In this document: positions 1-9,184 of the stretch, piece by piece
Layout: every line of letters begins with the position of its first letter
Numbering within the stretch: position 1 is the first letter of the stretch
Assembly: GCF_004332155.1 (NCBI RefSeq)
Contig: NZ_SJDV01000005.1
Coordinates: 202,237-266,236 of the forward strand
Length of the DNA: 64,000 bases
Source: Gramella sp. KN1008
GTDB lineage: Bacteria; Bacteroidota; Bacteroidia; Flavobacteriales; Flavobacteriaceae
Reading direction: 5' to 3'
Notes under the pieces: model-generated
What the model was told of the DNA's origin: nothing
What the model saw: the letters and a program-made list of their open reading frames with translations, nothing else
The model's database searches: none
Position numbers and translations under genes: made by a program

Positions 1-1644
1 AGCGAGATTACAGGAGATTTCAGTATTACTGAAGGTCAGGATTTGGCCAATGTTTTAAGAGCAGGTAAGCTTCCTGCTTCCGCAGATATTATTCAGAGTG
101 AAGTAGTTGGACCTTCTCTAGGTCAGGAAGCTATCGATAGCGGTATCAATTCTTTCGTTATAGCTCTTATACTGGTACTTATCTGGATGATATTCTATTA
201 TGGTAAGGCGGGTATCTTTGCAGATATCGCCCTTGTTGTAAATATTCTTTTCATCTTCGGAATTCTTGCCGGACTTGGTGCAGTACTTACGCTGCCTGGT
301 ATTGCGGGTATCGTGCTTACCATAGGTATGTCCGTTGATGCGAACGTTCTTATCTTTGAAAGGATCAAGGAAGAACTTGCGAAAGGCAAGATTCAAAGAG
401 ACGCGATTAAAGATGGTTTCAATAATGCATTATCGTCAATTCTTGATGCGAATATCACTACCGGGCTTACAGGTCTTATACTTTTTGTTCTTGGTACAGG
501 TCCTATTAAAGGATTTGCCACTACATTATTGATTGGTATTGCTACCTCTCTATTTACAGCAATATTTATAACCAGATTGTTTATTGACGGGTACGGAAAG
601 AAAGGTAAATCACTTGATTTCTCTACATCAATCACGAAGAACCTGTTCACAAATATGAATATCGACTTCCTGAAGAAAAGGAAAGTTGCTTATATAGTTT
701 CAGGATTATTTATCGTGATCAGCCTTGGATCCTTGTTTACTCAAGGTCTTAACGAAGGTGTTGACTTCGTTGGAGGTAGAACTTATACTGTTAGATTTGC
801 CGATGATGTTAATCCAACAGATGTTCAGAGCGATCTTGTTGCTACATTTGGTAGTGCTGAAGCTAAGACTTTTGGGCCTGATAATCAGCTAAAGATCACT
901 ACTAAATATAAAGTAGATGAAGAAGGAGCTGAAGTTGATGAAGAGATTCAGCAGTCGCTTTTCGAATCCCTTAAACCTTATTTGCCTGCGGAAATTACGT
1001 ATAACGAATTTGTTGATGGTTCAGATGATAAAACTGTAGGAATCATGCAGTCTATGAAAGTAGGTGCTACTATCGCAGATGATATTAAGAATGCTTCTTT
1101 CTGGGCAGTTCTTGGATCATTGATCGTGGTATTCCTTTATATCCTGTTGCGTTTCCGTAAATGGCAATTTAGTTTAGGTGCTGTTGCCGCGGTATTCCAT
1201 GATGTTCTTGTAGTGCTTGGAATCTTCTCACTGCTTTATAAAGTAATGCCATTTAACATGGAGATAGATCAGGCATTTATTGCGGCTATCCTAACGGTGA
1301 TTGGTTACTCACTGAACGATACGGTGGTTGTATTTGACCGTATCAGGGAATATGTGAATGAACATACCTCATGGTCGTTTGATAAGATTGTAAATTCTGC
1401 ACTTAACAGTACAATAAGCAGAACAGTGAACACCTCGCTTACTACGCTTGTGGTTTTGCTTGCTATCTTCATCTTTGGAGGGGAGAGCATCAGAGGATTC
1501 ATGTTTGCACTTATAGTAGGTGTGATTGTAGGTACTTATTCTTCCTTATTCATCGCTACCCCGGTAATGTTTGATAGTGTGAAGAAGAAATCTTCAATCG
1601 AAAAGAAAAAGAAACCTCAGACTGAAGAAGCTGCTACGGCTTAA
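1..1644 (+). CDS. secDF: Protein translocase subunit SecDF (fused), 5' truncated by window edge
   Basis: Inner-membrane SecD-SecF fusion that uses the proton gradient to help pull Sec-exported proteins across the membrane. The frame is open from base 1, so 547 C-terminal residues are visible; the full fusion is usually around 1000 residues. The SecD part shows GMSVDANVLIFERIKEE and several hydrophobic helices. The SecF part starts near NMNIDFLKKRKVAY and carries YSLNDTVVVFDRIRE, the SecF counterpart of the SecD motif. The tail is Lys/Glu-rich. A TTG at 43 is internal and is not a start. A shared terminator follows. Confidence 0.95.
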   Translation, partial: SEITGDFSITEGQDLANVLRAGKLPASADIIQSEVVGPSLGQEAIDSGINSFVIALILVLIWMIFYYGKAGIFADIALVVNILFIFGILAGLGAVLTLPGIAGIVLTIGMSVDANVLIFERIKEELAKGKIQRDAIKDGFNNALSSILDANITTGLTGLILFVLGTGPIKGFATTLLIGIATSLFTAIFITRLFIDGYGKKGKSLDFSTSITKNLFTNMNIDFLKKRKVAYIVSGLFIVISLGSLFTQGLNEGVDFVGGRTYTVRFADDVNPTDVQSDLVATFGSAEAKTFGPDNQLKITTKYKVDEEGAEVDEEIQQSLFESLKPYLPAEITYNEFVDGSDDKTVGIMQSMKVGATIADDIKNASFWAVLGSLIVVFLYILLRFRKWQFSLGAVAAVFHDVLVVLGIFSLLYKVMPFNMEIDQAFIAAILTVIGYSLNDTVVVFDRIREYVNEHTSWSFDKIVNSALNSTISRTVNTSLTTLVVLLAIFIFGGESIRGFMFALIVGVIVGTYSSLFIATPVMFDSVKKKSSIEKKKKPQTEEAATA

Positions 1645-1667
1645 TCTCAGTTAGATAATTATAATTG

Positions 1668-1698
1668 AAAAAGGCTTTCCAGATGGAAAGCCTTTTTT
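1668..1698. terminator. Bidirectional intrinsic terminator between secDF and the DUF192 gene
   Basis: A 13-bp stem (AAAAAGGCTTTCC, loop AGAT, complementary arm) is flanked by A-rich sequence on one side and T-rich on the other. It can therefore end transcripts of both convergent genes. Confidence 0.85.
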
Positions 1699-1720
1699 AT
1701 TTTTCGATAGATAAAGAAAT

Positions 1721-2230
1721 TTATTCTTCGGACTCCGTTCGGTAAAAACTAAACTTATCACCTTTCTCTAAAGTCCACTCATTAGAAAGTCCTGCATTTA
1801 CCTCAAGTACAAATTGGGCAGGAAGTTCAGAAGAGAGTGTATTTTCACTTCTGGGGGTCGCATTAGCCTGTATACTTACCAGACTGCTATCTGCATCATA
1901 ATAGATGATATCCAGAGGGAAATAGGTGTTTTTCATGTAGAAATTTCTCACTTTCTCGTCCCGGTAGATAAAAAGCATGCCCTGGGAATTTTCCATTGCT
2001 TCGCGGTACATAAGACCTGTCTCATGCTCATAATCACTTTCAGCCAATTCTATATCCAGTTTATTAATTGTGTCTCCTGTAGATCTTATTAGATAAAGCT
2101 CACCTTCCTTTTTAAAAGATATAGGTTCTGTTTCAATTGACTTTACCTTGTCCTCTTCTTCTTTGCAAGCGGTAAAAGAAATGCATAGAAGGAGGGACAA
2201 TGATGCTAGACTTATGATCTGCCTTTTCAT
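1721..2230 (-). CDS. DUF192 family lipoprotein
   Basis: Predicted 169-residue lipoprotein of the DUF192 family, whose biochemical role is not established. The longer frame to 2299 would run into lgt. The ATG at 2230 is preferred because it gives a clean lipoprotein signal ending in FTAC (Cys22) and a 4-bp ATGA overlap with the lgt stop. The DUF192 core is visible as GLMYREAM, GMLFIY, FYMKNTYFPLDIIY and FVLEVNAG. The residues after the lipid Cys are KEEED, an acidic run resembling the surface-export signal described for Bacteroidota lipoproteins (inference). It is the last gene of the folE-cysS-yidD-lgt operon, next to the enzyme that would lipidate it. Confidence 0.85.
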   Translation of the reverse strand: MKRQIISLASLSLLLCISFTACKEEEDKVKSIETEPISFKKEGELYLIRSTGDTINKLDIELAESDYEHETGLMYREAMENSQGMLFIYRDEKVRNFYMKNTYFPLDIIYYDADSSLVSIQANATPRSENTLSSELPAQFVLEVNAGLSNEWTLEKGDKFSFYRTESEE

Positions 2231-3048
2231 ACGGTTCTCCTTTTGGAAGGTCTGTACATAAAATAAAGTCCGGCCAGAACAAAAGGTACGCTTAACCATT
2301 GTCCGGTATTTAATAACCAGGTGGCTCTTTCTTCAACCTGTGGTTCTTTGATGAACTCAACGAAAAACCGAACTGTCCATAACAGGACTAAAAACAGACC
2401 GAATATATAGCCCAATTTGAAGCGTTTTTCTGTCTTCCAGTAAATGAACCATAATATGAGGAATATAGCCAGATAACAGGCCGATTCATATAACTGGGCA
2501 GGGTGACGAGGGAAGTCCTCTCCAAGCTTTTCGAAAATAACCCCATAGTCGGAACCAGTTGGTTTTCCTATGATCTCGGAATTGATAAAATTCCCGATCC
2601 TTACAAAGATAGCGCCACTGGCCACAGGTATAACTATGCGGTCCAGGATCCATAGTACGGGTTTATTTAGGATGCGTTTTGAATAAAGATACATGGCTAC
2701 AATAATACCTATTGCAGCCCCGTGACTGGCAAGTCCTCTGAATCCTGTGAATTCGAATTCGGGTTCAAATCTTACCGGCAGGAAAATCTCAAGAAGGTGA
2801 TTTTGAAAATACTCCCAGTCATAGAAAATCACATGACCTAGTCGTGCTCCTACAAGAGTCGCGATGACGGTATAAATAAATAAGGAATCCAGCTTTTCGA
2901 TCTCTATTCCTTCCCGTGTATAAATACTTTTCATAATATACCAGCCAAGACCAAAGGCGATTAAGAACATGAGGCTGTAATAGTGTATGGTGAGAATTCC
3001 CAGATCCAGTCCTTCCGACGGATTCCAGCGAATGGCATTTATAAGCAT
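2227..3048 (-). CDS. lgt: Prolipoprotein diacylglyceryl transferase
   Basis: Transfers the diacylglyceryl group from phosphatidylglycerol to the lipobox cysteine of prolipoproteins in the inner membrane. The 273 residues contain about seven hydrophobic helices, the HGA motif in GLASHGAAIG and the family signature RIGNFINSEIIGKPTGS with its essential Arg and Asn. Length is normal for the family. It lies 45 bp downstream of yidD and overlaps the downstream lipoprotein gene by 4 bp, suggesting translational coupling. The C-terminus ends in a basic MYRPSKRRTV tail. Confidence 0.96.
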   Translation of the reverse strand: MLINAIRWNPSEGLDLGILTIHYYSLMFLIAFGLGWYIMKSIYTREGIEIEKLDSLFIYTVIATLVGARLGHVIFYDWEYFQNHLLEIFLPVRFEPEFEFTGFRGLASHGAAIGIIVAMYLYSKRILNKPVLWILDRIVIPVASGAIFVRIGNFINSEIIGKPTGSDYGVIFEKLGEDFPRHPAQLYESACYLAIFLILWFIYWKTEKRFKLGYIFGLFLVLLWTVRFFVEFIKEPQVEERATWLLNTGQWLSVPFVLAGLYFMYRPSKRRTV

Positions 3049-3093
3049 GTTGAATGTTTTGTTTAGGCGTAAATATACATATTTGCCTATTCT

Positions 3094-3342
3094 TTAGGCA
3101 GATTTGGTATCCGATTTTCCCGGTACCGGGTCATAACCGCATCCTCCCCATGGATTGCACCGGGCTATTCTTTTTATACCCAGCCATGTCCCTTTGAATG
3201 GGCCATGAATTTTTATGGCTTCGATCATATAAGTGGAACAGGTGGGCTCATACCTGCATGAAGCAGGCGTGAGGGGGGAAATGAACTTCTTGTAGAACTG
3301 AACTGTGCCGGTTAATATTTTACTTAAGCTTCGGTTCAGCAT
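3094..3342 (-). CDS. yidD: Membrane protein insertion efficiency factor YidD
   Basis: Small (82 residues) membrane-associated protein that assists YidC-dependent insertion. The diagnostic pattern is present: [20 protein letters not shown], then [33 protein letters not shown]. The amphipathic N-terminus and conserved cysteines fit the family. It sits 10 bp after cysS and before lgt, within an operon that feeds membrane and lipoprotein biogenesis. Confidence 0.95.
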   Translation of the reverse strand: MLNRSLSKILTGTVQFYKKFISPLTPASCRYEPTCSTYMIEAIKIHGPFKGTWLGIKRIARCNPWGGCGYDPVPGKSDTKSA

Positions 3343-3352
3343 AACAGAATTG

Positions 3353-4837
3353 TCATTTAACGGAGTAGGTGGTTCCTTCTTTCCCGTCCTTCAATTGAAT
3401 ACCCAGATCTAGCAACTGGTCTCTTATCTGATCGCTTAAAGCAAAGTTTTTATTGTTCCGGGCTTCAGTCCTCAGTTTTATTAGTAGCTCTATCGTTCCG
3501 GCAAGTTTGTTCTCATCATTTTCATTTTCTGAGGCAGCGTCAGCCAGACCAAGGATGTCAAACATAAAAGAATTCATACTTTCCTTAAGTTCCTCTTTGT
3601 CTTTTTCTGAAATATGAAGAGTGCCTTCCTTGATGTTATTGATTGTTTTAACAGCATCGAAGAGTTTCGCTATGAGGATAGGACTGTTAAAATCATCGTT
3701 CATTGCATCATAGCAGGACTGTTTCCATTCATTCAGATCAAAACCGGTTTTTTCGGAAACAGGTAGTTCATCAATGGAATGATAAGCGTCCATAAGTCGA
3801 TTGAATCCTTTTTCACTTCCAAGTAAGGCTTCGCTCGAAAAATCAAGGATACTACGGTAATGTGCCTGCAGAATAAAGAATCTAACCACATTGGGAGAAA
3901 AGGCTTTTGTAAGTATATCATTCTCGCCGGTGAAGATCTGTTCTGGAAGGATAAAATTACCGGTGCTTTTAGCCATTTTCTTACCATTAAGGGTAAGCAT
4001 GTTAGCATGGAGCCAGTAGTTTACAGGAGATTTGCCTGTAGCAGCTTCTCCCTGGGCAATTTCACATTCATGATGTGGAAATTTGAGGTCCATACCTCCT
4101 CCGTGAATATCGAATTCTTCTCCAAGATATTTTGTGCTCATCACCGTACATTCCAGGTGCCATCCCGGAAAACCGTCACTCCATGGTGAAGGCCAGCGCA
4201 TAATATGTTGCGGTTCCGCTTTCTTCCAGAGGGCAAAATCCTGAGGGTTTCGTTTGTCACTCTGGGCTGTAAGCTCCCGGGTGTTTGCTATCATGTCCTC
4301 AATAGCCCTTCCGCTAAGCTTTCCATAAGAGTGGTCCTTGTTAAACTTCAATACATCAAAATATACCGATCCGTTAGCTTCATAGGCATATCCATTTTCC
4401 AGAATGGTTTTGATGATCTCTATTTGCTCAACGATATGACCGGTGGCAGTGGGTTCAATGCTTGGAGGAAGGTTGTTGAATTTCTGAAGTATATTATGGA
4501 AATCTACCGTGTATTTTTGCACAACTTCCATGGGTTCTATCTGTTCCAGCCTCGCTTTCTTCGCGATCCTGTCCTCCCCGCTGTCGGCATCATTTTCCAG
4601 GTGTCCGGCATCGGTAATATTTCTTACATAACGAACTTTATATCCAAGGTGTTTAAGGTACCTGAAAACCAGGTCAAATGAAATGAATGTACGGCAGTTT
4701 CCCAGATGTACATTGCTGTATACGGTTGGGCCGCAGACATACATTCCCACATGTCCTTCATTGATCGGGGTGAAAACTTCTTTTTCACCCGTCATGGAAT
4801 TATAAAGTTTCAGGCTTTGTTCCTGGTATAGCGCCAT
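3353..4837 (-). CDS. cysS: Cysteinyl-tRNA synthetase
   Basis: Class I synthetase charging tRNA-Cys; 494 residues, normal length. The HIGH box reads HLGN (residues 44-47). Predicted zinc ligands Cys35, Cys230, His255 and Glu259 match the known pattern by spacing. The second signature reads KMAKS (287-291) instead of the usual KMSKS. The GWHLEC and [10 protein letters not shown] blocks are intact, so the enzyme looks functional. It is the second gene of a minus-strand operon, 22 bp after folE and 10 bp before yidD. Confidence 0.96.
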   Translation of the reverse strand: MALYQEQSLKLYNSMTGEKEVFTPINEGHVGMYVCGPTVYSNVHLGNCRTFISFDLVFRYLKHLGYKVRYVRNITDAGHLENDADSGEDRIAKKARLEQIEPMEVVQKYTVDFHNILQKFNNLPPSIEPTATGHIVEQIEIIKTILENGYAYEANGSVYFDVLKFNKDHSYGKLSGRAIEDMIANTRELTAQSDKRNPQDFALWKKAEPQHIMRWPSPWSDGFPGWHLECTVMSTKYLGEEFDIHGGGMDLKFPHHECEIAQGEAATGKSPVNYWLHANMLTLNGKKMAKSTGNFILPEQIFTGENDILTKAFSPNVVRFFILQAHYRSILDFSSEALLGSEKGFNRLMDAYHSIDELPVSEKTGFDLNEWKQSCYDAMNDDFNSPILIAKLFDAVKTINNIKEGTLHISEKDKEELKESMNSFMFDILGLADAASENENDENKLAGTIELLIKLRTEARNNKNFALSDQIRDQLLDLGIQLKDGKEGTTYSVK

Positions 4838-4859
4838 GTAAGTAAAGTATTTTGAATTA

Positions 4860-5549
4860 TTAGAACGAAGTGTCTAATTTAATATAATCGAGAAATTCTC
4901 TTCTAATTTCTTTTTGTTTAAAGGCTCCGCCAAATTCACTGGTAACCGTGCTGCTCTCAATATCGCGAATTCCACGACTGTTCACGCATAGATGTTTCGC
5001 GTCTATCACACAGGCAACATCCAGGGTGCCCAGTACGTTCTGAAGTTCGTGCACTATTTGCATGGTCATCCTTTCCTGTACCTGGGGCCTTTTTGCATAA
5101 TAATCTACGATCCTGTTCATCTTGGAAAGACCTACAACGGTCCCATTGGAAATATAGGCTACATGGGCTTTTCCCACTATTGGGAGTAAGTGGTGCTCAC
5201 AGGTGGAGTAAACAGTGATATTCTTCTCTACCAGCATCTCCCCGTATTTATATTTGTTTTCAAAGGTGGAGGCTTTTGGCTTTCTTTTTGGATGAAGACC
5301 TGAAAATACCTCGCTTACAAACATTTTGGCGACCCTTTGGGGAGTGCCTTTCAAGCTATCGTCAGTAAGGTCGAGTCCGAGAGTTTCCATTATATGTCTC
5401 ACATCTTCCTTAATAAGATCAATCTTCTCACTGTCGCTAAGTTCGAAAGCATCTTCTCTTAATGGTGTCTTGGCACTGCTAGCGGCATGGGCATCACCCA
5501 TCTCTTCTATTTCATTCAATATCTTATCTACTTTCATGCTTTTTTGCAA
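4860..5549 (-). CDS. folE: GTP cyclohydrolase I
   Basis: Converts GTP to 7,8-dihydroneopterin triphosphate, the first step toward tetrahydrofolate or related pterins. The protein has 229 residues. Zinc ligands can be placed at Cys117 and His120 in STCEHHLLP and Cys188 in [12 protein letters not shown], each offset by +7 from the E. coli enzyme. The active-site blocks [20 protein letters not shown] and [10 protein letters not shown] are intact. The N-terminal 40 residues are poorly conserved, and Met5 is an alternative start. First gene of the folE-to-DUF192 operon, with a -7-like element upstream. Confidence 0.95.
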   Translation of the reverse strand: MQKSMKVDKILNEIEEMGDAHAASSAKTPLREDAFELSDSEKIDLIKEDVRHIMETLGLDLTDDSLKGTPQRVAKMFVSEVFSGLHPKRKPKASTFENKYKYGEMLVEKNITVYSTCEHHLLPIVGKAHVAYISNGTVVGLSKMNRIVDYYAKRPQVQERMTMQIVHELQNVLGTLDVACVIDAKHLCVNSRGIRDIESSTVTSEFGGAFKQKEIRREFLDYIKLDTSF

Positions 5550-5578
5550 TAATAGTCGGTTTAAACCGTATTGGCTTG

Positions 5579-5586
5579 CAAAGATA
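5579..5586 (-). promoter_or_regulatory. Predicted -7 element for the folE operon
   Basis: On the minus strand this reads TATCTTTG, a perfect match to the Bacteroidota -7 consensus TAnnTTTG, 29 bp before the folE start. No convincing -33 TTG lies at 19-21 bp, so support is partial. Confidence 0.4.
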
Positions 5587-5686
5587 CATATTTATAAGGT
5601 TTTAGCAGAACCTAAAATCAATATGGCAATAAGCCAGATATGTTTTATATTTCATAATTTGCATAGATTTATCTAGGAAAATCTTA

Positions 5687-7528
5687 ATGAAGGTACTTCA
5701 CACGCTAATTATGAGCCTGCTTTTAAGTTGGTTTACCATAAATTCAATTTATGGACAGGGAGCATTTTGTGCAGATATTGAACCTTTTTGTGCTGGAACC
5801 GAAAGACTTACCTTTCCTAATTCCAATGAGACTAACAGTAACCAAATAAGTGGAGAAGAAGGCCCTGATTATGGTTGTCTGGAAGAGCAGTTCTATCCAT
5901 CATGGTTCTTTTTACAGGTAGAGGAGGATGGTGATCTTATTTTCAGGATCTCCCAGTTTCAAAATGAAGATGGAAGTGGTGCTGCTCTGGATGTAGATTT
6001 CGTTGTTTGGGGTCCATTTGAGCGGGGGGAAGAGTTTTGTAATGCGAACTCTTTGAGTGCAGCAAATCGGGTAGACTGTAGTTATCTCGCGAATGCCGTA
6101 GAGACTATGACCATTCCCGGTGCGTTGGCTAATGATATATATGTGGTGGTCATCACAAATTTTCAGATGAAACCAGGCTTTATAAGTCTGGAGCAGACGA
6201 ATACCAATGGTGGTTCAACAGATTGTTCAATCCTGGATAGTGACCTGGGCGATTTTATAGCTGTTTGTGGAGAGGATGAATATATTCTGGATGGAACCAC
6301 AGATGAAGCTGAGATCTATGAGTGGTATGTTTTTGATGAGAATGCTTCGCAATATGAACAAATCCCGGGAGAAGATGGGCCATTTTTAACTGTGACGGAG
6401 TCTGGTGATTACCGATTAGTGGTAAAAGACCTGGTTGGGGAGAGTAGCGATCAGGATGATGTTACGATAACTTTTTATGAGGAGACCAAAATCGGGGAGG
6501 TGTCAGGGCTTTCTCTCTGTACCGAAGACACGCAGGTTATAGATCTTACCGAAACTGCACAGCAATTAATAGCTCCTAATGGGAATCCAGCCGATTATAG
6601 AGTTCTTTATTTTAAGAGTGCAGAGGATGCTGAGAATAATGAGCCTGTCGTTCAGCCTTCTACATATCCCTTTCAAGTTGGTGCATTGGTATATGCCAGG
6701 GTAGAACATATAGAAAGCGGGTGCCTGTCTGATATTGAGGATTTTGAGCTTAAAACTTTTGATTTTCCTGAATACCAGCTGCCTGAAACTACCATTTTTT
6801 GTATAGAAGGAAATGCTGATCTTACTGGTCCAGTTAGCCTGGGTATTGATCTTGGTCCTGATTACACCTACGAATGGAGTGATGGAACTAATGTGATTGG
6901 TACAGATGCCATTCTTAGTCTGAATAATTTTCCTATAACAGGATTAATCAGTCTAAAAGTAAGTCACCCTTCTTCTGGCTGTGAAAGGGATTTTAACACC
7001 ATTCCCGTCCAAGTTTCAAGTGCGGAATCTGTGTCTATTTCAATTTCCGGCTCCGATTTTGGAGAGGGGTATAGGGTTACAGCAAATACTGAGGGTGTGA
7101 TCGGGGAAGAATATGCTGGTTTTGAATACAGGCTGGACAATGCTAACTGGCAGGAAGCGAGTGTGTTTGATCAGGTTCCTCCCGGAAGCCATACGATTAC
7201 GGTGCGCGAGATCAATGGTTGTGGTGAAACTACTAGTGAAAGTTTTTTTCTGGTGGGATATCCTCGGTTTTTTACTCCTAATTCCGATGGGTATAACGAC
7301 ACATGGAATCTGATAAGCAATAATGAAATTAGAATACAAAAACTGTATGTTTTTGATCGCTATGGCAAGCTTATTAGTCAGTTGGATCCGCGCACAGGAA
7401 AAGGATGGGACGGAACCTATAATGGGAAAGATCTACCGTCTGATGACTACTGGTTTAAAGTGGAGTTTATAGATCAAAAGACAGGTGAAAATCAGGTGTA
7501 CATGTCAAATTTCACCCTGAAAAGATAA
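5687..7528 (+). CDS. Secreted protein with C-terminal type B T9SS sorting domain (gliding motility CHU_C type)
   Basis: 613-residue exported protein. A signal peptide covers about residues 1-24 (hydrophobic SLLLSWFTI, then YGQG). The body has an N-terminal beta-rich region with conserved cysteines, followed by Ig/PKD-like repeats in which SGC motifs recur (ESGCLSD, SSGCERD). The last ~90 residues, from YPRFFTPNSDGYNDTW through KLYVFDRYGKLI to DDYWFKVEF, match the CHU_C/type B sorting domain that directs cargo to the type IX secretion system. The specific function of the body is not recognisable; adhesion or gliding-related surface roles are typical for the class. Confidence 0.85.
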   Translation: MKVLHTLIMSLLLSWFTINSIYGQGAFCADIEPFCAGTERLTFPNSNETNSNQISGEEGPDYGCLEEQFYPSWFFLQVEEDGDLIFRISQFQNEDGSGAALDVDFVVWGPFERGEEFCNANSLSAANRVDCSYLANAVETMTIPGALANDIYVVVITNFQMKPGFISLEQTNTNGGSTDCSILDSDLGDFIAVCGEDEYILDGTTDEAEIYEWYVFDENASQYEQIPGEDGPFLTVTESGDYRLVVKDLVGESSDQDDVTITFYEETKIGEVSGLSLCTEDTQVIDLTETAQQLIAPNGNPADYRVLYFKSAEDAENNEPVVQPSTYPFQVGALVYARVEHIESGCLSDIEDFELKTFDFPEYQLPETTIFCIEGNADLTGPVSLGIDLGPDYTYEWSDGTNVIGTDAILSLNNFPITGLISLKVSHPSSGCERDFNTIPVQVSSAESVSISISGSDFGEGYRVTANTEGVIGEEYAGFEYRLDNANWQEASVFDQVPPGSHTITVREINGCGETTSESFFLVGYPRFFTPNSDGYNDTWNLISNNEIRIQKLYVFDRYGKLISQLDPRTGKGWDGTYNGKDLPSDDYWFKVEFIDQKTGENQVYMSNFTLKR

Positions 7529-7591
7529 GACTGTCTAAAAAGAGATCCGGATGGCTATCGAGACAAATCTTCGATTTTTTAGACAGTCTTA
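7526..7591. terminator. Long inverted repeat, likely shared terminator between convergent genes
   Basis: Perfect 16-bp arms at 7526-7541 and 7576-7591 (TAAGACTGTCTAAAAA and its complement) enclose 34 bp. The left arm starts with the TAA stop of the upstream gene. A/T runs at the stem top differ from a classical U-tract terminator, so a relic of a small inverted-repeat element is an alternative. Confidence 0.55.
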
Positions 7592-7603
7592 AGTTTATTA
7601 ATC

Positions 7604-9115
7604 CTATAATCCGAAACTTACTGAAAGTACCACCCGGGAAAGGTCGCGGTCAAAATTTATTGGGTCGGTAAGTCCGGTGTTTAAAATTGGCATATTTTCT
7701 TCGTAGTTCGCCATGCTGTAGGCCAGATCAATATTCACACTTCCAAAATTATAGCCTAAACCACCGGTATATCCAGTAAGGTCGCCTCCACGGCTACTGT
7801 TTTCAAACGGGCTTTCCTCAAATCTATAGCCAGCTCTAAGACTGAAATTGGAAATTCTGTATTCTCCCCCGATCTTATAGGTGGAGGCGGCCTTCATATT
7901 CTCAGAGATGCTGGCGTTTAAATTTTGAAAATCCGGATCACTTTCTGGCTTGAATTTCATGTTTGAGTAATACTTTCTGCCGTAATCAAAACTTATTAGT
8001 CCTTGTTTTCCGAAGAGATAAGCAATACTTCCTGTTAATTTAGAAGGGGTTTGAAGTCGGTATTCTGGATAAACATTTATAATGTTAGGAACAACGCTCA
8101 CGAACTCGTCCAAAGAGCTGTTCGTTTCAAGATATTGTGTGGTTTCTTCTCTGATGTCGTACCATACAGGAGAATCATAGGTGAGTCCAAGACGGAGATT
8201 TTCATTTATTTTCGCTATTCCTCCCAGTTGGAAAGAGAATCCATCTCCATTCGTGCTTAGGTTATTTCCAAAGTAAACCTCAGTGGTTTCGCTGCCAGCG
8301 TTATTGTTAAATTCGCTAAGTTCAGTTGAATTCTCGTAATTGATGAAATGTGTATTTAGATTTAATCCCAGGTAGAGGAAATCCTTGTACTGGGTAGCTA
8401 CATTAAAAGTAAGCTTACCATTGAGTCCTGTAGCCGCATAGTTATATCGCTGGTCAAAATTTCCGGGTCCAATGAGAGAAAAATAATCGGTATTTGCAGG
8501 GTCATCAGTTTCTGCTTCTATAATATATCCCTGGTAACCCAGGAATGCCTGCTGCACAGGGAATCCGTAATTTTCTCCTAAAAAAGAATATAGGTCCGAG
8601 ATACTTTCATCATCTCTAAGTTGCAGAAGATCCAGATCAATGCCGTTGGCATAATCAAGGAAATACTGGTCTATAGAATTTGACGAGGTCCCTCTTACAA
8701 CATAATTTTCATCATAAATAGAAGTGGAATTGTAGTTAATTCCCAGGGAAAATTTTTTCCAGTCACTATCTCCATTGCTTGTGAAAACAAAAACTCCTCC
8801 AATATTACCCAGGTCGAATTCGGAGTTTTCGCTTACTGAAGTTCCATTGTGGTACCTTATATTATTATCCATACTTCTGTATCCTAAACTGATAGAAGCA
8901 TTGCTGGAAAGAAAAACAGCCGAAGAGGCGGGGTTAAGTGATATAGCAGAAAGATCTCCACCCAGAGCGCCAAATGCCCCACTCATCCCTACGAATCTCG
9001 CGGTTCCTGATAGTTCACCCGAAGAATACCGGTAGGCGTCCTTGAGGTCCTGTGCGTGAATAGAACCTATAGCCGTAAAAATTACTAATAGTGATAATAT
9101 TCTTTTCATGTTCAA
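7604..9115 (-). CDS. Outer-membrane OmpP1/FadL/TodX-family transport protein
   Basis: 503-residue predicted outer-membrane beta-barrel. A signal peptide ends near SIHAQ. The mature N-terminus (DAYRYSSGELSGTARFVGMS, then GAFGALGGDLSAISLNPAS) is the classic FadL-like segment with an NPA motif, found in hydrophobic-compound channels. The rest is alternating beta-strand sequence, and the protein ends in Phe-Gly-Leu like many barrels. The substrate cannot be told from sequence. The start could be Met3 (9109). It is monocistronic, convergent with the T9SS cargo gene, and separated from the upstream gene by a terminator. Confidence 0.85.
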   Translation of the reverse strand: MNMKRILSLLVIFTAIGSIHAQDLKDAYRYSSGELSGTARFVGMSGAFGALGGDLSAISLNPASSAVFLSSNASISLGYRSMDNNIRYHNGTSVSENSEFDLGNIGGVFVFTSNGDSDWKKFSLGINYNSTSIYDENYVVRGTSSNSIDQYFLDYANGIDLDLLQLRDDESISDLYSFLGENYGFPVQQAFLGYQGYIIEAETDDPANTDYFSLIGPGNFDQRYNYAATGLNGKLTFNVATQYKDFLYLGLNLNTHFINYENSTELSEFNNNAGSETTEVYFGNNLSTNGDGFSFQLGGIAKINENLRLGLTYDSPVWYDIREETTQYLETNSSLDEFVSVVPNIINVYPEYRLQTPSKLTGSIAYLFGKQGLISFDYGRKYYSNMKFKPESDPDFQNLNASISENMKAASTYKIGGEYRISNFSLRAGYRFEESPFENSSRGGDLTGYTGGLGYNFGSVNIDLAYSMANYEENMPILNTGLTDPINFDRDLSRVVLSVSFGL

Positions 9116-9130
9116 TTGATTTTCGTTTAT

Positions 9131-9163
9131 AAAAAAACCTTACAGGATTTCCCCTGTAAGGTT
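9131..9163 (-). terminator. Intrinsic terminator of the Tyr/Gly-rich lipoprotein gene
   Basis: An 11-bp stem (9136-9146 with 9153-9163, AACCTTACAGG) with a 6-nt loop is followed on the minus strand by a T-tract. Confidence 0.85.
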
Positions 9164-9184
9164 AATTGTTGACTGTATTCTATA

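Noticed and set aside
4205..4681. Plus-strand open frame antisense to cysS
   Set aside because: Fully covered by conserved CysRS motifs on the other strand; no recognisable domain.
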